From Diatrype stigma (lineage: Eukaryota; Ascomycota; Sordariomycetes; Xylariales; Diatrypaceae): a DNA stretch of 64,000 nt. The stretch is from positions 248,001 to 312,000 of the forward strand of contig JAKJXP020000022.1 in assembly GCA_022225965.2 (NCBI GenBank), given 5' to 3'. Positions 10,134-21,481 of the stretch are shown here, in pieces. The notes below the pieces were generated by a model, which was not told where the DNA came from, did not search any database, and worked only from the letters and a program-made list of their open reading frames with translations. Both the position numbers and the translations under genes were made by a program. Within the stretch, counting starts at the first letter, position 1. The number at the start of each line of letters is the position of its first letter.

Positions 10134-13100
10134 TCACTCCTCGTCATCATCCTCGCCAGCATCCGCCATACTAGTGTCGGCGGCGGCGGCAGGCTCAGCG
10201 CCCTCGCCCTCGCCTTCACCTTCGCTAGCGGCGCCTGGGCCTTCATCCTCTTCCTCGTCGCTGTCCTCGAGGACGCCGCGTCTTCTGGAGCGCTTGGTCG
10301 GCGCTCGCCTTGTATTCGCGCCCTCGTCCTCATCTTCGTCGTCATCGTCCTGGTTGGTGACTGTGTTGTCCACATCCATCCTGTCGTCACCGCCATCATC
10401 GCGGTCGTTGGTCTTGGTCGCGGCGTCATTGTCATCGGCATCCGAAAGCGGCGAGGATTGCCTCTCCAGAGCTCTCTCGGCCCTGTCCAGGTCGTCCGAG
10501 TCGGAGTCACTGTCGACCACAATCTCTGCTGACTTATACTTGCTCGACTCCTTTTTGGAGGAGAGCTTGCGCTTCTTCTTGGGCTGACGCTCTTCGCCCG
10601 ACGCGTCACCATCGTCGGCCTTCTTCTTGCGTCGGCTCCTCGGCTGCTTGCCGCCCTCACCCTCACCGCGCTCACCGCGCTCGCCGCGTGATTTCGCCTT
10701 TCTCTTTCGCTTAACTTTCTCGCCGGTTTCGCTATCCGTGGTCATCTCGGCTTCTTGACGAGCCCTATCTTCCTCGGCACGCTGCTCGGCAATCTGCCTG
10801 TCACGGGCAAGAATTTCTTCACGTTCTTTACGGAGCTTCTCCTGTCGTTCTCGCTCCTGGGCTAGGGCCTTCTGCCGCTCCTCCTCCCGACGCTTGATCA
10901 TGGCATTCCGCTCAGCCACGGCGGCGGCCAGTCTCTCCTTGTTCTTCTCTTCATACTCCTTTTGGCTCTCGATTTGCCGTCCAAGCTGCTTGCGCTGTGT
11001 GTTGCGAGCCATGTTCGCTCGCTGCTCGAGATCTGCTTTAGGATATGGCGGTTGTGGGTGGGCAGCGATTTCATCCAAAGCTACGATTGCAGCTTCTAGT
11101 CCTTCGGATGCCTCTTGAAGTTGGACTAGAGTTCGCTGTGACTCCGACACGCCGATAATGTGCTGAACCTGTTGGATCTGAACGAAAGCAACATTGAATT
11201 TGAAGTGAACCTGGTCGGGAGAAGCTTGGAGAGCCTGTAAGGAGTGGTTAGTTTTATGTCGAAAAGAGGTCATCACTAAAGCTCACCTTCTTCGCAAATT
11301 CGAGGGCGGTCTTGATCGCATCCAGGCTTCGTTCAGCCTTGCCCCTGTTCAGCCACGTGCGACCAAGACATGCTAGAATTCCTGGGTCATTAGTTTTGCC
11401 CTCTTTTGACAAGGCAATCTCGTAGCTTTCGATTGCTTTTGAATATTGCCGCAACTCGGCGTAAACGTGGCCGATGTTGGTGTAGATATTCGCGTCTTTG
11501 ATAGTTTCTCGGACCTTCAGGAACATAGGCAGCGCCGACTTAAAGTCCTTCTTGTCCTCAACAAGCGCAATGGCGACACCCTGGGCCGCATAGGCATTCT
11601 TTGGGTCAAGCTGCAAAGCTTTGTCGAAAAACTCTACAGCACGAGTGTAGCCAGCCGAACGTTTCTGTTTCTCTTGGTCCGTCTCCCGACGCATCTCACG
11701 GGCAGCCATCAAATAAATGTTGCCCATTCCCACTAGCGCGTAACGGTCATGCTTGTCGTAATTCTGCAGGGTATGCTTGTAGTGCCGCAGTTCGGGATCC
11801 TCGTTCACGTTGCCCGACCTCTTGCGAGAGTTCACACGGCCCAGGTACCAGCCGTATAAGGCGCGAACCTCAAGATCGGATGGGTTTTCCTGGTACAGTT
11901 TGGCGACAGCGTCGGGTCCTTCTTTATTCGGGTTCCTGCGTAGCTTGATGTAAGCCAGCCGAGCCTGGGCCTCCGTATAATCGTCATGACGTTCAATCAG
12001 CTTCTCGTAGACCTCGACAGCCTGGTCTGTGAGACCTCGTGACTCGTAGCTTCTTCCAAGGTTAAAGCTGATGGTTGTGATCAACGCATCTATGTCTTTG
12101 TCCTTCTCCCCGATTCGTATACAGGCACCTAAAGCAGCCTCGAACATCTCACTAGCGAGCTCGTGCTTCTCAGATTCCGAGTAAAAGCAGCCAATGTTGT
12201 TCAGCAGCTGGGGCGGAAGTTTCTTCCGTAGAGCACTCCGAGCAGCTGCCTCATCTTCGGCATCTTCTGGGTACTCGGTAGCGATCTTTTGGTCCAACTC
12301 TAGTTGTTCAACTTGTTGAAGGCACTGGAGAGCCTTGTCTGGATGTTCGCTTTCGTAGAGACGTGCAAGGTTCAATAGAACTGCAGGATCTGTTGTCAAA
12401 TTCTTCTTGGGATCCTTCCACGCTGTGCGGACATGCTCTAGGTAATCGATGGCTTTGCGCATCTCGGACGATTTGTCTTCCCTTACGGCTGCATATTGGT
12501 TCGCGAAGACCTCCTCGGCGTATATAGTGCCAAGGAGAATCATCGCCTCGTAGTTGCGCTCATTCTTATTACCGGGCTGAATGATTTTCTCCAATCGAAG
12601 CTTGGATTCTCCAAGGTCATTCTTCAAGACGGAAAGTTGAGCAACACCGAACTTAGCAGGGAGATAGCCTCTTTCCAATCCGCCACGGGCTTCATCTGCG
12701 CGACGGTAGTAATCGCTGGCCGTCTCCACGTTGCCGCTGAAATGTTCCTTACGAGCAAGCAGGTACCAGCCGTCGCTTGCGATTGCATTTACATCGGTAT
12801 ATTGGATGGCCTTGTTGGCTAGGGATTCGACATGAGGGAAGTCCTTCTTCGACAAGAAGTAGCCAGCAAAGGTAGCACATGTTAGTGGTTGGCTCTTGTC
12901 GGCTTTGAAGGACTTCTGCGTGTATTCAGTCATGGCCTTCTTGTATAGCCGGACGAAGTCTGGGCTGTTGAGGGGGACACGACCGCTGGCATCGAGGTAG
13001 AAGAGACCAAGTAGGATATTGGCGACCTTGGATAGGGGGTTGATCTCGAGACACCTCTCCCATGCCTGCTTCGCGTCATCTTTGAAACCAAGTTGCCAGA

Positions 13101-13905
13101 AGCAACATCCGATGCCGATACGAGGATCGGGATCTACCAGGTCCGGCATTTTCTTGAGGACGTCTTGATAGACGACTAGAGACTCTCGGTAGGACCCTAG
13201 CGAGAAGAGCGCCCTTGCCCGTCCTAGCAGTGCCAGCATATTCTTCCCCTGTGACACCTTGCTTGCCTGGTCAAATGCCTTCAAGGCGCTTCGCAACAGA
13301 TCTGCTTTGTCTTGTTCAACACCGCCAGCTCCCGAGGTTTTCGAGGGTGCCTGTAGAGAGGCCTTCAGAAGTTGCAGAACACCGCGCGCCAAAAACAAAG
13401 GCGGGAATGCTGGGTTGATACGCGAGGCCTCGTTAAGAGAAGCAGTGGCGAGCTGTAAGAAGTAGTCCTTGGTCTTAACATCGGACTCTACCCGCTCAGA
13501 TGCGACACGTGGGGCTTCGCGACTCTTCCACAGATACATCCAGCAAAGACATGTGGTAATGCTCAGTTTTTCCTGAGGATTGCTATCCCGCATAGCAGCA
13601 CCAGCACGGATTAACATCTCGATAGCGTGGTCTGTTTTCTTCTGCTTCGCGTAGGCAAGCGCGACTGTCATCCATAGGTTGCGGGCGGCGCGCTCATTCT
13701 CGAAGAGGGTACAGAGTTCGGACGGGTCATCGACGAGGTTCTCGAGGTCAATTTCGACAGCTTCATCTTCGTTGTTGTCCTGGACGGGTATGTCCATGGC
13801 AGTGGGAATGTCGGAGAATCGCTTGCTGACCGGGAAGGCGGCAGCAATGGCGGGAGCGGACCCATTGGTCGCGCCATTGAGATGGCCGTTATGCATGGCC
13901 GACAT
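10134..13905 (-). CDS. ctr9: Ctr9, TPR subunit of the Paf1 transcription elongation complex
   Basis: Two exons, 13905-11287 and 11234-10134, give 1,238-1,239 residues. The 52-nt intron (GTGAGC...CAG) lies between codons and joins EFAKK to ALQASPDQ. The N-terminus carries the Ctr9 start (VEIDLENLVDDPSEL, then LWMTVALAYAKQ), followed by tetratricopeptide repeats across most of exon 1 (for example LLNNIGCFY, NLGRSYESRG, YTNIGHVYAEL, LACLGRTWLNRG). Exon 2 holds a long charged coiled coil (EEKNKERLAAAVAERN, REEERQKALAQERERQ) and a highly acidic, Ser-rich, phosphorylatable tail. Ctr9 is the scaffold of Paf1C, acting in the nucleus with RNA polymerase II and supporting H2B ubiquitination and H3K4/K36 methylation. 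The size fits Ctr9 proteins (about 1,080-1,200). The first ATG of the frame was used; a second follows three codons later. Confidence 0.93.
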
Positions 13906-16115
13906 GATGAGGGCGTATAGAGGGATTAGGAGGTGAGGGAGGCGATGATGACAAGGTTGGGGATTAGAAAAGTATGGATAAGGATGAAAAGAAGCGCAGC
14001 TCGATTGGGATCACCAAGACGCGACTGGAATGGCTAGAAGCCTTTGATAACCATTTCCAAAGTGCAGAGTGCTTTCAGAAGTAGAACCTGAAGCGCATTC
14101 GGATGCAGATGGGAATGGATGTGAAAGTGGAAGGTGAATGTCTGTAAAGAGTGTCGGATACCTTCACTGCGGTGAACTGCGGTGATAGCTTCAGTGCTGG
14201 AGGTACCTCAAAAGACGCTGATGCGGTAATGGATGAGCGTCTCCAGGTTGAGTCGCGAGTCCAGGCTTTCTTCACAATCGAAGCTTGAGCATGAGGCTGA
14301 CAAGGCACAAGGGAAGAAAACTGGGGAGGCCTGAAGTGCTGGGGTGCTGTTGGTGCCAATTGGTGCCTACCCTGCCTACATACAACTACTAAGGTGGGGG
14401 CTTCCAGGTTCTGAGAAACCCTGCTTAGCGGACTACAGCATGTACATAGTATTGTACATGCTGTAGTAGCTAGTAGTTTACGGTGGTAGTTTACAGGTAC
14501 ATCCGGGGGCACCTGCAGTGGATCTCGCTGCAACCCTCCAATAAGATTACTTGAAAGTCGGTGGTCCACTCAAGGGTCTAGAAAGGTAGAAACTTACGGT
14601 TGGAAGCTCCAAGCTGTTGTCCAAAGCCAATAAGAATGCTTAGTTTCATTCAACCTTCTTCATCAACTTATCTTGACTGCTACATAGGCAAGTAGATAGT
14701 CAGACAGATTGTCAATTATCAATATCTACATAGGAGGTAGGTACCTAGGTATGGATATATCTTGGTGAGGGGTGTTTTGGATAGAAAGCCACGATTGGTC
14801 TGTACCTGGTTACTTCCACTAACACCTGCAAAGTACCTGCCCTTGGTACCAATTGGTATAGAAAAGGGTTCTCGAGATCACCTGCAATATGTGACAGATT
14901 ACTGACAGGTTACTTCTGATAACTAACTTCCAGCATTTCGAATGCAATGTTCGCCTACTTGGATACACCTGCAAATGTCAAAGCCGGCTCTCTACCTGGG
15001 TCCTAGGTTTACTCGTGACGTTTGCCCATTCCTCCCTTCGCACCAAATTACCCCCTTGAGCTTTGGAGACAGGCCCCAGGCCCCAGGCCATACATAGTGG
15101 CGAGATATTTGATACATCATCCCTTCTTTCCCCTAATGGAGAAGGGAGCGAACAATCACGTCGAACTACGCACATACCCACGCCTACGCTATACCCACGC
15201 TACAGCTGCTCGTTAAAGTGGCAACTATGAATATAACAGAAAGAGTTCGGAATCATAGTCTAAACTAGTAGGTGTAGCATTATCGTTGCCGAGCACATTT
15301 ATCTAAGCATCCAGCATATATACTTACTTGCGTATAACATGGAGAGCCCGGATTGGAGGCTTGCTCACCACATCATGGCTTCCTTTATTGCTGCAGTTAT
15401 CTCGGAGACCATTCACACAATGGCCAGGTCCGTTCTCAAGCGATCACTGAGCTCCATGATGCTTGTCACGGATGGTTGGTTGTTCGCCTCTTCGTTACTG
15501 TAGGTAGTCAGAGCTACCCCCCTTTCCTCCCTTTCCCCCCTCCACCTCCGGAGCTACGGGCGGAGATTGGGTGTTTCTCTAACGACGATGGAAACTATGA
15601 TCTGGGTGACCGACATTGTCACTCCCTCTATAGCATAGATATGTAGGTACATCAGCCATTTCCGGGCTTCACGCGCGAGACGCGTCCAGTTTCAGGGAGA
15701 CATCAGAAAGCATTGCTGACTATCGTTTGCCCTGGAATGGACAGTTGTCTCAGTCAAGAATAGATAATTCATGAGAAAATGCTTTGAAGACTTGTTGAAA
15801 TACCCTCCTGCAGTGCGTCGCACTCACCATGTGCCGTAACATTTTCCGGTTCCTGGAGGCGAAGTTGTCAGCCTGTTCGCTAAAAGCATCATCCAATATT
15901 GTTGGCCACCCCCCCTCTCTCATCTGCCCCCTTAGTAAGTTGTAAGTACTAATCAGACTTCTTCCTATCTCTTGAGGTGTGTATCCCCCCGTCCATGCCT
16001 ACTTGGTCATGGCAGCTCATTATCTGGACCTCCTGCTTATCCCCCATAGACTATACCAACGCAGCCATCGTTCACTTCGTATCTTTGAAGGGTTTGGTTT
16101 AATATCCAAGGAAAG
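13906..16115. other. intergenic region between divergent genes
   Basis: About 2.2 kb between the CTR9 start and the next gene on the plus strand. No supported gene. A TAGGTACCTA-type palindromic cluster lies around 14735-14751. Short frames here (for example at 15353-15646) show no domain or codon pattern. Confidence 0.55.
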
Positions 16116-17600
16116 ATGGGGCCGATCAACCATGTCCATATCATCTTGCTCCTGGTGGCTCTTGTATCCGTGTATGTCATGGCAGAGTTCTACTACGACA
16201 TGAAATACGGGGTAAGTTGAGGCAAGAAGCCGGCTCTTCCACATATCCCCTGTGTTTCCTTACCCACACGTGCTTGCAGTAGCCCGATTTGACTCACAAA
16301 ACCTCTCCGTAGCCCCAGGTCGACTTAAACGGAGTAGAAATCCATGAGACCCCTACGGCGTCAACGACACCGCAGGGTACAGTGGCACCAGACAACAAAG
16401 AAGGTGAAGAAGACGAGCTCGAGGAAGACGGAGAAGGCGATGACGACTACGATTACGATCAGGACAACGAGGAGGAGGACAACGACGAAGATGACGATGA
16501 AGACGAGAGCGACACCGGCGTGAAACTCTCGCTCTCTTCGTCCTCCCAATCCCAATCCTCCCGCCCGCTGATCATGTACGCGTACTCGGAGACGCCCAAC
16601 GCGCGCTCGAACCTGGAGTTCTTCCTGAAGGAGGGCCTGCACGACGGGGCGGACTTTGTGTTCGTGCTGAACGGGCCCGCGGAGGAGGCGCTCTGGCTCA
16701 TCCGCAACGCCAGCGCCAGCGCCAACGTGGAGGTGGTGGAGCGGCCCAACACGTGCTACGACCTGGGCGCGCACGGCGAGGTGCTGCGCGCCGGCGGCCG
16801 GTGGCGCCGTTACGCCCGCTTCGTCCTGCTCAACGCCAGCATCCGCGGGCCCTTCATCCCCTACTGGAGCCGCGCCTGCTGGAGCGACGCGTACCTGGCG
16901 CGGGTCACGGACGAGGTCAAGGTGGGTTTTCCATAGCCTGCATATGCGTTGCTAATGCTAACCCACGGAATCTTCTCTCCCATCAAATCAACAGCTCGTG
17001 GGCATGACAGCCAATTGCAACCCCCAATTCCACATCCAGTCGATGATCTGGGCCACGGACGCCATCGGGATGGGGCTCCTGCTGTACCCGCAAAAGCAAG
17101 AGCAAAAGCAGCAGCAGCGACGGCGGCGGCGGAGACGCAGCGATGACGACGACGGCAGCGACGAAATTGACGAGATAGAGGAGGAAGAAACGGAGACCGA
17201 CGCCGATACCGACAGCGACTCACACCAGGCCGTCGAACCTGGCAGCGGCGTAGCGCTGCAGGGGTGCTACAACGAGCGGGACCGGGCGATCGGGGCGGAG
17301 GTGGGGACGACGGCGATGATCCGGGGGGCCGGGTACGAGGTGGACGCGATGATGGCGGCGTTCCACAAAGGCGATGCCAGCCACGGCTACGCGGCGGGCT
17401 GCGGGGTGGCCGTGACCGAGGGCGGGAGCGCCGGCGACGTGCTCTTCAACGGGGCCTACTTCGGCGCCAACGTGCACCCCTACGAGACGGTCTTCATGAA
17501 GGCCAACCGCGACATCGACCCCCGCACCCTCGAGCTCCTGACCGGCTGGCACCTCAACGGCACCATGGGCCGGGACGGGAGCTGGGACGTCTGCGCTTGA
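16116..17600 (+). CDS. type II membrane protein, putative RgpF-like glycosyltransferase
   Basis: Three exons, 16116-16211, 16313-16921 and 16995-17600, all joined between codons, give 436 residues. Exon 1 encodes a short N-terminus and one membrane segment (residues about 7-23, HIILLLVALVSVYVMAEF), typical of Golgi-type enzymes. A Thr-rich and strongly acidic stalk follows (about 45-100). The lumenal part contains ARSNLEFFLKEG, a CYDLGAHGEVL region, the motif FVLLNASIRGPFIPYW, LVGMTANC, and HIQSMIWATDAIGM. This pattern resembles rhamnan-synthesis-protein-F-type (RgpF) glycosyltransferases, but I recognise it from motifs only. An inserted Gln/Arg/Asp/Glu-rich tract (about 268-325) splits the domain. 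Donor sugar and acceptor are unknown. Introns: 16212-16312 (GTAAGT...TAG) and 16922-16994 (GTGGGT...CAG). Confidence 0.72.
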
Positions 17601-18824
17601 ACTTGCTTGGAACTTTCGAGCTTGCACCCACTCACTTGGATGTTTTGTTTGGAGGGATGGAAGAGGGGGAGAATGGCGATTTCTTGCTTTGGACTAAGTA
17701 CCTACGGGAGTCGAGATGATTGATGTATGGGTTTGATACATGACTACGTAACCATATGTCGTTACGTTGTTGCCTTGATGAATGCGTTGGATATCTATCA
17801 TGATCAAGATTTACTCAATCTACCTGATGAAGTTCTTAGCCTGATAGGATATAGTCTACTGATTAATCGATTGCTCAAGTCTCATCGCACATTTCATTCG
17901 GTACCCAGACAGCATCGTGAGGCCAAGCGGGAGTGACCCTACAGGCCTTTTCCACCCCCAAGTCTCATTGTATTCATATAGCCGCATGCATACAGCTGGT
18001 TCATATCTTGGGTGTTCATCAGTGGGATCGGAAAGCGAAAATAAAATACCTACTCATAATCAATGACATTCACACGAAGGAAGACTGAGGGTCAAAAAGG
18101 CTGAGAAGAATATTAACATAATGCGGTAGGTAAATCGTATGCCATCGCATACTGCACACAACCCGTTGTATTATCATGACATGGATCGAGGTGATCGTTT
18201 AACAATGTCCAGCGACTCGCAAAGCAGTAATAAAAGCAGTATATGATGGTTCTTCACAATGTATTCGCCATTACAAACAATGCGCCCTGTGCTTGCTTGT
18301 TGGCTCACTCGCTCGCTCGCCTGCTTTGCTTCCTTGCCATGCCATGCCATGCCGTCTATTCCAACAATGCGTACAACGCGCCCACACTCGCTGGGTATTG
18401 GGTATGGGTTCCAATTCAGGATTACTTCCCGCACTTTGCGGATCCGTCCACGTATGCCATTGCAAACAACCGTAACGACGGACCATTAAGAGCCTCGTGT
18501 CCAGATCTATTGCGTGAAGGGGAGGAGGCTGTAATCCCCGCTAGGCCCAGCCCGATTCTTGTACAACGCATAAATGTCGTACTATTATCCATTCGAAGTG
18601 TGGTCACATGCTTAATTTCTCCACACAGCATCAAACACTTCATCTCGTGCTCAAATCTGCAAACGTAGGCCACCTTCTATCAATTGCCTCCCAACGCCTT
18701 TTGGATATGCATCAAGAGCTTCCGCTAAAATCGCTACAATCGTGGCTAACGAAGCAAGCTGCGATGGCATCCGAATAACAGCCGATGCGGGTCAAGAGGG
18801 TATATAGAGAAATCAAATATGAGT
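17601..18824. other. convergent spacer
   Basis: Region between the 3' ends of the RgpF-like gene and CLA4. It includes a CATGC pentanucleotide run (about 18338-18353). No gene or RNA recognised. Confidence 0.55.
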
Positions 18825-21481
18825 TCATTTCGAGTGCTTTCGGAACGCAAGCAGTTCGGACAGGCTTGCGAGAGGGCAACCGTGCTTCAGGAAGTCGTGC
18901 TGCAGTAACTCGTCGGCAGAAGCACGACTCTTAACATCAACACACAGGCACACGGACAGGAAAGCCTTAAGTTCCTTGCTGAGCTTCTCCGGTTTCTTGA
19001 GCCGAGGCGTGCCGTTGGTAGCAATCAAATATAGTGCCTTCAGCGGCTCTTCGTTAAGGTAAGGCGGCTCGGATTCGATCATCTCGATAGCCATGATACC
19101 CAGGGACCAAATATCGACCTTGGGACCATACTCTTTTTGCTTGACAACTTCGGGAGCCATCCAGTAAGGCGTACCGACCATAGTGGCTCGCTTCGATTTG
19201 GTCTCGGTGAGCTTGGCACAGAAGCCAAAATCGGCTGAGACTGGGTTAGCTTTTGCTATTAGACGTGACTTCGCAAGAGGACTTACTAATCTTGACATTG
19301 CCGCGAGCATCTAGTAGAACATTGTCACTCTTGATATCACGGTGAATGATGTTTTGGGAGTGCAGATGTTGCAATCCTTGGCAAGTCTACGTATATGTTA
19401 GTCAGATGGGGCGCGCTCTATTGTGAATGGATTTTTCTTACCTCGAGACAGATTGTCGAGATTTGCTCCTCGGTGATGACGGGGTTGTTGTCAATCACGT
19501 CCGTTAGAGCACCGCCCTCCATGTACTCCATGACGACCCACAGCTCAGCATTGTTGTTACGCAAGAAAGCGTCAAGGAAGTTGACGATGTTGGGATGCTT
19601 GCTGTCCTTCATCACCATGATCTCATTCACGATAAGTTCCTTGCGTGGCTGGTGTGCCAAGTCCATTTGCTTGATAGCAACCTGAGCCCTGGTACCTTGG
19701 GTTCGAAGAACATCCCGGGCGACTGAAGAAACAGCGCCCTCTTTGACCTTGGCCACGTAGACTGAGCCCGAAGCACCCTGACCGATCTTCTTTTGTTTCG
19801 CGTAGGACAGGTTGGGGTCGTCCTTCGAGACAGCCTCGATCAGTTTGGCCATGACTTCCTTCTCTGACATCGTCGACATGCGTACATCCTGCTTCCTCTC
19901 TGCTGGGGTTGGCTTAGCGGTCAGAGCGGCTTCAGCAGCCTTCACACCATCAGCGTGTTGCGCCTGAGATGGCTTGGCTGGCACATTTAGTGGCTTCACG
20001 GCCGCAGGGCCGCGTGGCGGTGGCTGCTGCTGCTGCGCCTGACCCGGACCATTGGGCCTTTGTTGGGAAGCGCCGGCGGCACTGTTCTGATACTTCGGGC
20101 CTGCTGACGGCTGGTCATTTCGAGCAGGAGCGCGCTGTGCCGACTGGTTCGCAGAAGGGTCACGAGAAGACACAGATGTCGAGCTGGACTGCTGTGTTAA
20201 GGGGGGCCTAGCAGGAGCTTGAGAGTTGGGAGCAGGTGGGGCAGGTCTTTGGGCCCGGAGAGAACTGGCCTGTTGGTTTGAAGGCTTTGGTGCAGGAGGA
20301 GCTGCTCTGCTTGGGTTGTAACGGTCCGCCGCAGGCGAAGTGGGAGAGCCACCATATCCGCCGCCAATCTCCTGTTGAGCCATTGGTACCTTCTTCGTCG
20401 GTATAGATGCGTTGTAAGCTTCCAGATCACGACGGTTCTGTTCCTCTATCTCCATCTGTTTTTGCAGCTCAAGCTGCTTCTTCCGCTGTTCCTCACGTGC
20501 GGCATCCTGGTAGTTCGACTGCGTTGGTGTCTGCTGCCGGAGAGGCAAGGTAGTAGCTGGCGGTGATGGTCGTGGCGGGGGGGTTCCGGTCTGCTGAGAT
20601 GGTGGCATTGGGCGTGGCGGAGCAACCGAGTTGCCTGTGCCATACCCTAGCTGTTTATTCCCTTGGGCAGTCGCTGGAGGTGTTGGAGTAAGGCTTGGAT
20701 ATTGCTGCGGATTATCTGCTCTCTTAGTAAGATCCGAGTAGAAATCTAAGACCTCGAATACAGCTTGAGGGTTGCGCTCATAATCCTCCTTGGTGATAGC
20801 GGAAGAGTTCAGCAGCTTGGACCATTCGGGCGGCAAGCCAACGAATTGTCCAGTCTGCGGGTCGAAACCAACATGGACAGCGTGAGAAAAGTTAGTCGGG
20901 TTGCTGACGCCCCCCATGGTGGGACATCGCCCATAGAGAAGATCTATCCAGTCGTAGAGGTCGTCGTCACTCTTGACCTTGATGTGCAGCGTCCTTATAG
21001 TGCCATCGTCATCGCCAGGGCTGTTAGAGGACCCATTCTGGTGCCTCTTGATCTCGAAAATAGTACCGGCAGCCTCGACCCGTCCGACATTCGTCACATC
21101 CTTCAAGTAGAGCGTGTAGGATATCTTTCCGCCCTCGGTCTTATGGAAGTCGAGAGATTCCTTGCGGAGAATGAGGTACTTCTGCTTCCAGGGCTGGATA
21201 AAGTTCCTGCTCTCTTTAACCTGGGCCCAGCCCTCCTTAAGGACTGCAACGCCTCCCATGCCGTCTACAACATTCGAACGTTCGCGAGCCAACGGCAGAG
21301 AGATGGTAGATCCAGTATAGGTTGATGTAGCGGTGCGGGTGATAGGGGAGCTAACCATGTTTCCTGGAAGGTTAGCATTGGGAGTGAGATTCAGTCGTGG
21401 TCTGTTATCACCTGGAGGTCGGGGCGCAGGGCCGGGGTTCATGAACTGGTTGTTCGAATAGACACTGCCGTGTTTTGCCAT
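18825..21481 (-). CDS. cla4: Cla4-type p21-activated kinase (PH-CRIB-Ser/Thr kinase)
   Basis: Exons 21481-19442, 19386-19287 and 19234-18825 give 849 residues. Introns are 55 nt (GTAAGA...TAG) and 52 nt (GTAAGT...CAG). Domains in order: PH at about 78-185 ([15 protein letters not shown]...[11 protein letters not shown]), CRIB/p21-binding at about 190-250 ([16 protein letters not shown]), a Pro/Gln-rich linker, then a complete kinase from about 565: [16 protein letters not shown] with Lys604, HRDIKSDN with Asp697, [21 protein letters not shown] plus CRIB marks the Cla4 branch rather than Ste20, which lacks PH. Cla4 acts downstream of Cdc42/Rac in polarity, septation and hyphal growth, and the PH domain directs it to the plasma membrane. 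The frame is open to 21523, but without an ATG, so the ATG at 21481 is the start. Confidence 0.94.

Noticed and set aside
14075..14569. 164-codon minus-strand frame upstream of CTR9
   Set aside because: Low-complexity composition, no domain, and it lies in the CTR9 promoter region.
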